Shown piece by piece: positions 5,708-8,747 of a stretch of DNA of 8,747 bases; position 1 is the first letter of the stretch, and each line of letters starts with the position of its first letter. Source of the DNA: an uncultured Bifidobacterium sp. Lineage in GTDB: Bacteria; Actinomycetota; Actinomycetes; Actinomycetales; Bifidobacteriaceae. The stretch covers positions 1-8,747 of the forward strand of contig CALNAE010000346.1 of the NCBI GenBank assembly GCA_937874315.1. The letters run 5' to 3'. The notes under the pieces were generated by a model that was not told the DNA's origin, searched no databases, and saw only the letters and a list, made by a program, of their open reading frames with translations. The position numbers were made by a program, and so were the translations under genes.

Positions 5708-7417
5708 TCAGCGCACCGCACTCGTGGGCTGATCGCCGATGACCGTGACCAGCGTGCCCTCCGGGCAGTTGTCATAGATCCATTGGGCATCCTGCTCATA
5801 CATATTGACGCAGCCGTGCGAACCGTTGGCAGACGGGTCGCCCTTGGCGATGCCGTCGTAGTTCCATAGAGCGGTATGGAAGCCCTCTCCTCCGTCAAAG
5901 TAACTGACCCAACGCACGCCCTTGGACAGATACGTGCTGCCGTCGTCGTTCTTCCCGGTCATATCCTGCGTGTTGTATCGAAGATAGATGGCATAGGTGC
6001 CCAGATCCGTCTCGTCATGCCCAGATTTTCCGGTGCAGATCAGGAACGTCTTCACCACGGTGTCGCCTTGATATACGATGGCAACCTGCTTGGATCGGTC
6101 CACCACGATGCGGTATTTGGACACGGTCTGCTTCACGTCGTGGGCGGTGACATCCGCATCCGCCTTGATCGTGGCCGTCTGACCATTGGACAACGCCTGC
6201 GTCACCTGCGCGGCGAGCGCCGAGACGTTCTTCAGCGTGACGCCGTCGATGCCGTGCACCTTGGTCATCAGCGGTTTCCCGTTGCCGTCGACGATCTCCT
6301 GCTGGGTGACCATCTTGCGGTTCAATTCGCTGGGAATCTGCGTGTTGACGTAGTCGGTTATCGCCTGCGTGTTGTACTGCAGGGCGATGCTGCCCTTGGC
6401 CGGATCCCCCGTCGCGGTGATCCAGGTGGCGACCACCGAGGATGGAATGGTAAACGACTCGTTATCCGCGGTCACCGTGACGCTCGCGCCGAGTCTGCCA
6501 TTCGCATCCTGAGCCGCCTGCGTGGCGCTTTGCAAAGAGATCGGCATGTTCACATGCCGATAGGCGATGTTCACCGCTGCCGCATGGCCCGGATCGCGCA
6601 AAGCCGCTGTTATGGCCTCGTTCACCGGCTTCGATACCGGCGTGCTGCCGCCCCTGCCTTCGGTTGCCACGAACTGTTTCGTCTCAGTGTCGTAAGCGAT
6701 GCTCGATGCCACGGCCCTATCGGATTGCTTGACGAAGGCGTTCGCGACGTAGGCGTCGCCAGTGAGCGCATTCGTAGTGGCGACCAGCGGTACTTTGGAT
6801 GTATTCCATGGGTTCAGTCGCTGGAACATGTTGCCGCTTTTTGCGTTCAGCAGATTGCTGACGGTGGCGGTTCCATCGACGTTCACGCCAAGTTCCCGCA
6901 ACGTTGCCTTGACCGTGGTGCCCTGGCTATCCGAGATCGTAATGGTGGAATCCGCTACGGCGTGGTCGACGATGTTCTTCAGTTCCTGCGCGTTTTTGCC
7001 CGTCACCGAGGTGGTGCCGAGGCTCACGCCCGGGGCCGCCTTGTCTTTGAAGTACCACTGCGCTACCGCGAAGGACCCGGCGGCAAGCGCCAGCAGAGCG
7101 CATAACAGACCCAGCGTGACGATCCAGGCCATGGTGTGAGTGCGCGTGCGGGACCGCCGCGCCCGGCCTGACCGTGCGCGGACGATCTCATCGTCCGAAT
7201 CGCTGAGGAAATCCGACGGCTGCGCCGGTTCAAGTGGTGTATACACCGACGCTGCAGGGAAGCTGGAAGCCTGCGAACTGTCCGGTGGCAGCGGCGGCAA
7301 CGACATGGTGCGCTCCCCGGCCTGCTCAAATGACATGGAGGCGTCGCCGTGATGGGAGGCCCTGTTGTGTTCCGCATGGCTCGGTCCGAAACCATATCCT
7401 TCAGCAGTGCTAGTCAC
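5708..7417 (-). CDS. Membrane-anchored L,D-transpeptidase (YkuD domain)
   Basis: This enzyme should form 3-3 cross-links in peptidoglycan, or attach other groups to the stem peptide, on the outer face of the membrane. The 569-residue protein has a cytosolic N-terminal tail of about 95 residues (acidic, then Arg-rich at 80-92) and one transmembrane helix at about 97-120. An extracellular region (about 135-425) is consistent with two copies of the peptidoglycan-binding domain often paired with YkuD. The YkuD domain occupies about 434-562. Its catalytic signature is complete: GFH with H514 and SHGCVN with nucleophile C536. A target hydrophobic strand KYRIVVDRSKQVAIVY starts the domain as expected. 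The start is GTG at 7417, chosen because AAAGGAAG lies six bases upstream; the overlapping ATG at 7419 is immediately followed by a stop. A good sigma-70-type promoter precedes it. It is 92 bp downstream of the hydrolase gene. Carbapenem sensitivity is known for the family but not shown here. Confidence 0.93.
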   Translation of the reverse strand: MTSTAEGYGFGPSHAEHNRASHHGDASMSFEQAGERTMSLPPLPPDSSQASSFPAASVYTPLEPAQPSDFLSDSDDEIVRARSGRARRSRTRTHTMAWIVTLGLLCALLALAAGSFAVAQWYFKDKAAPGVSLGTTSVTGKNAQELKNIVDHAVADSTITISDSQGTTVKATLRELGVNVDGTATVSNLLNAKSGNMFQRLNPWNTSKVPLVATTNALTGDAYVANAFVKQSDRAVASSIAYDTETKQFVATEGRGGSTPVSKPVNEAITAALRDPGHAAAVNIAYRHVNMPISLQSATQAAQDANGRLGASVTVTADNESFTIPSSVVATWITATGDPAKGSIALQYNTQAITDYVNTQIPSELNRKMVTQQEIVDGNGKPLMTKVHGIDGVTLKNVSALAAQVTQALSNGQTATIKADADVTAHDVKQTVSKYRIVVDRSKQVAIVYQGDTVVKTFLICTGKSGHDETDLGTYAIYLRYNTQDMTGKNDDGSTYLSKGVRWVSYFDGGEGFHTALWNYDGIAKGDPSANGSHGCVNMYEQDAQWIYDNCPEGTLVTVIGDQPTSAVR

Positions 7418-7421
7418 ATCG

Positions 7422-7429
7422 CTTCCTTT
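7422..7429 (-). promoter_or_regulatory. ribosome binding site deciding the GTG start of the transpeptidase
   Basis: AAAGGAAG on the minus strand, with GGA six bases from the GTG at 7417, selects this GTG over the out-of-frame ATG two bases upstream (ATG TGA) and over the internal M28. Confidence 0.7.
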
Positions 7430-7445
7430 CGCCGATTCTTAGCAG

Positions 7446-7474
7446 AGTTTATGCCTAAGTTATGACTGTGACAA
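7446..7474 (-). promoter_or_regulatory. sigma-70-type promoter of the L,D-transpeptidase gene
   Basis: On the minus strand TTGTCA (7469-7474) is separated by exactly 17 bases from TAAACT (7446-7451). The expected transcription start is near 7439, giving a leader of about 22 bases that contains the AAAGGAAG ribosome binding site. This is the best-formed two-box promoter in the window. Confidence 0.65.
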
Positions 7475-7500
7475 GAGAACGGGCCTCTGACGACGCTCTC
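7475..7500 (-). terminator. weak hairpin after the hydrolase gene
   Basis: GAGAGCG and CGTTCTC (minus strand; 7494-7500 and 7475-7481) can pair over seven positions with one G-U, closing a 12-base loop. Only TTGT follows, so this is at most a weak terminator. It abuts the -35 box of the transpeptidase promoter. Confidence 0.25.
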
Positions 7501-7509
7501 GTGGTGATG

Positions 7510-8361
7510 TTATCGTCTCACGACGCGTCCCATGACGTCGACCAATGGCCGCGCGACCTGCCGCGGATGCTCGACCGCGCTGAAATGGCCGCAATCCTCG
7601 ATCTGCGTGAATGAGGCCGTGGTACCGGTCATCGCGCGGGCCATTGCCTTCATGCTCTCCGGCGGACTGGATGGATCGAGCGAGCCGCTCACCACCGCCG
7701 TCGGGACCGAGATCAGCGGCAGTTGACCGCTCAGATCGGCCCGCCCCGCCGCCATCCGCTGCCTCCATGCGACGCCCGCGGGCGATTGCTGTTCGATCCA
7801 CTGGGTGAAGAGACTGACACATGCCGTGGAGCGTTTCACGGTGGAGTCACCAGGTCGTGGCGTGGCGAAACGCATCACGGGTTCCACGCTCCCCTTATCG
7901 CAGGCTTCGGCGACGGCCAAACGTCTACGGCGACCTTGCTCGTTCTCGCCGGCCGCCTGAGTGTCGCAAACGCCGAGACCGGCCACCGTCTCGGGATGCC
8001 GTCTATGGATATCGAACATCACGTAGCCGCCCATGGACAACCCGACCCACATGGCCTTGTCATATCCCGCTCGATGCAGCAGGTCGACATAACTGTCCGC
8101 CAGCAGATCCAATGCCTGCGTCAACGCACCGTCCGGCGCCACGGTTCCCGACTCGCTGTGTGTCGGAACAGGGCTTTGGCCGGCCCCCGGCATATCCGGA
8201 GCCCATATCGGAAACGTCGGCAATCCATCCTGATCCGATTGCGCGATAATTTCGCCGGCGCACTGGTCCCACATCCGGTGATCCACCGGAAAAGCATGGA
8301 TAAGCACCATGGGAACGCCTTCGCCCTCTCGATACACGGTGTTATGCAATACGAATGTCAT
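7510..8361 (-). CDS. Alpha/beta-fold hydrolase
   Basis: The 283-residue protein (from the ATG at 8361) is an alpha/beta hydrolase of the esterase, haloperoxidase or pimeloyl-ACP esterase-like group; substrate is unknown. The fold markers are in order: VLIHAFPVD, providing the oxyanion-hole region after strand 3; APDMPGAGQS; the nucleophile elbow GLSMGG with S109; the acid in SGSLDPSSP (D229); and the histidine in EDCGHFSAVEHP (H259). A cap region lies between about 135 and 205. There is no signal peptide, so it is probably cytosolic. An upstream in-frame GTG at 8382 would add seven residues, but GGAGGG lies inside that extension seven bases from the ATG, so the ATG start is preferred. The next gene downstream is the L,D-transpeptidase, which has its own promoter, so no functional link is implied. 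Confidence 0.88.
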   Translation of the reverse strand: MTFVLHNTVYREGEGVPMVLIHAFPVDHRMWDQCAGEIIAQSDQDGLPTFPIWAPDMPGAGQSPVPTHSESGTVAPDGALTQALDLLADSYVDLLHRAGYDKAMWVGLSMGGYVMFDIHRRHPETVAGLGVCDTQAAGENEQGRRRRLAVAEACDKGSVEPVMRFATPRPGDSTVKRSTACVSLFTQWIEQQSPAGVAWRQRMAAGRADLSGQLPLISVPTAVVSGSLDPSSPPESMKAMARAMTGTTASFTQIEDCGHFSAVEHPRQVARPLVDVMGRVVRR

Positions 8362-8367
8362 TGCTCT

Positions 8368-8373
8368 CCCTCC
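8368..8373 (-). promoter_or_regulatory. strong ribosome binding site setting the hydrolase start
   Basis: GGAGGG on the minus strand, with GGAGG (8369-8373) seven bases before the ATG at 8361, is the strongest Shine-Dalgarno in the window. It rules against the longer GTG start at 8382, which would place the site inside the coding sequence. Confidence 0.75.
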
Positions 8374-8394
8374 ACTCGACACTGTCTTCCTCTT

Positions 8395-8400
8395 ATTCTA
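8395..8400 (-). promoter_or_regulatory. possible -10 box of the hydrolase promoter
   Basis: Minus-strand TAGAAT (five of six matches to TATAAT) lies in a short AT-rich stretch and would give a leader of roughly 25-30 bases ahead of the GGAGGG site. There is no good -35 hexamer 16-18 bases upstream; that position falls at the edge of the tandem repeat block. Confidence 0.35.
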
Positions 8401-8417
8401 TTGCGGTTTATTGAGAT

Positions 8418-8747
8418 CTACCGACCCGCGAAACACCAAGGTCTCGCATCTTCCGGGCATTTCAAGTTGCCCTTCGTCACTTCCCTCCTGCGAAACACCA
8501 AGGTCTCCCCCATTCTTCTGGGGCATTTCCTGTCGTCTTTCGTCACCCGTTGCCCGCGATGCATGTGAGTTCCTCTCCACAAGTCGGGTGATGGGTTTTT
8601 CGGACGGTCATTTTCCTCCATCGCCAATCGCCCTTGCCCGCCTTGTGGAGAGAATCCCCGGCGTGTCGCGCGCATCTCAGGCGAGTAGAACTCCGTCGGC
8701 ATGGCGATCAACACGACCGCCTGGTGCGCGTCGCGGACAGGCGGAAC
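8418..8747 (-). CDS. doubtful partial reading frame open to the right edge
   Basis: A minus-strand frame enters from beyond the right edge and stops at 8418, giving at least 109 residues. The first part (8653-8747, including VLIAMPTEFYSPEM) has mostly G or C at third positions, as expected of a real gene end. The rest runs through the 80-bp palindrome and the tandem repeats, producing an internally repeated, basic tail (TLVFRR, VTKGNLKCP). I recognise no domain. Either a real gene has had its end replaced or extended by the repeats, or the frame is open by chance. It would be incomplete at its N-terminus. Confidence 0.2.
   Translation of the reverse strand, partial: VPPVRDAHQAVVLIAMPTEFYSPEMRATRRGFSPQGGQGRLAMEENDRPKNPSPDLWRGTHMHRGQRVTKDDRKCPRRMGETLVFRRREVTKGNLKCPEDARPWCFAGR
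8428..8546. repeat. degenerate tandem duplication, about 62-bp period
   Basis: An identical 18-mer, GCGAAACACCAAGGTCTC, starts at 8428 and at 8490. Each copy is followed in the same order by GGGCATTTC (8455-8463 and 8521-8529) and TTCGTCAC (8473-8480 and 8539-8546), with diverged bases between. The second copy has a small hairpin, CCCCA (8508-8512) with TGGGG (8519-8523), which the first copy has largely lost. Conserved blocks separated by diverged spacers suggest an old duplication, or two members of a dispersed repeat family. The block lies just upstream of the hydrolase promoter region. I cannot name a known family. Confidence 0.8.
8573..8652. repeat. 80-bp imperfect palindrome with perfect 11-bp ends
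   Basis: CTCTCCACAAG (8573-8583) is exactly complementary to CTTGTGGAGAG (8642-8652). Pairing resumes after one mismatch: CGGG (8585-8588) with CCCG (8637-8640), then two G-T wobbles (8589-8590 with 8635-8636), an A-T pair and two more G-C pairs at 8593-8594 with 8631-8632. A 36-base loop remains. The wobbles pair only in a plus-strand RNA, which would favour that transcript. No T-run follows either arm, so a simple intrinsic terminator is unlikely. A small non-autonomous element or a structured RNA are alternatives. Confidence 0.7.
8653..8747. other. unassigned right edge
   Basis: These 95 bp hold no gene I can identify. Besides the minus-strand open frame described for 8418-8747, a plus-strand ATG at 8701 stays open to the edge, but it has no Shine-Dalgarno and recognisable content is too short to judge. 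Confidence 0.3.

Noticed and set aside
5876..7105. 409-codon open frame on the plus strand opposite the L,D-transpeptidase
   Set aside because: Same reason: a GC-driven shadow of a well-supported gene, with an Arg/His-rich composition and no ribosome site.
8428..8546. CRISPR array
   Set aside because: There are only two repeat copies, and the intervening sequence is itself partly conserved between copies rather than a unique spacer.
8543..8611. 22-codon minus-strand frame with GGAGG close to its ATG
   Set aside because: The ribosome site is only three bases from the ATG, and the frame is made of palindrome and repeat sequence.

Overview
The window reads as chromosomal, core-type sequence from a GC-rich actinobacterium. 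I infer Bifidobacterium or a close relative. The basis is the combination of an actinobacterial-type LeuB, a long PtrB-like oligopeptidase, an APP1/DUF2183 phosphatase-like protein, a free-standing GcvH and a membrane-anchored L,D-transpeptidase, plus the base composition. No rRNA or marker gene is present to confirm it. I see no phage, insertion sequence, integrase, CRISPR or tRNA.

All six confident genes lie on the minus strand, so transcription runs from right to left. From the right edge these are: an alpha/beta hydrolase (7510-8361); an L,D-transpeptidase with a transmembrane anchor (5708-7417, GTG start); glycine-cleavage H protein (5247-5660); an APP1-domain protein with HAD-like motifs (3841-5130); a prolyl-oligopeptidase-family protease II (1225-3813); and 3-isopropylmalate dehydrogenase leuB (38-1078). 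Gaps between them are short (27-146 bp). At least some genes have their own promoters. The clearest are a perfect TATAAT seven bases before the ptrB ATG, which points to a leaderless mRNA, and a TTGTCA-17-TAAACT promoter with a good ribosome binding site for the transpeptidase.

The genes do not form one pathway. They cover leucine synthesis, peptide degradation, a probable phosphatase, a lipoyl carrier, cell-wall cross-linking and a generic hydrolase. No single operon function is apparent.

The only sequence not explained by ordinary genes is the right end, 8383-8747. It holds a degenerate tandem duplication of about 62 bp (an identical 18-mer at 8428 and 8490) and, just beyond it, an 80-bp imperfect palindrome (8573-8652) with a perfect 11-bp outer stem. 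A minus-strand reading frame stays open through both and out of the window, but whether it is coding is doubtful. This block is the best candidate for an undescribed element. I do not see a convincing new multi-gene system here.
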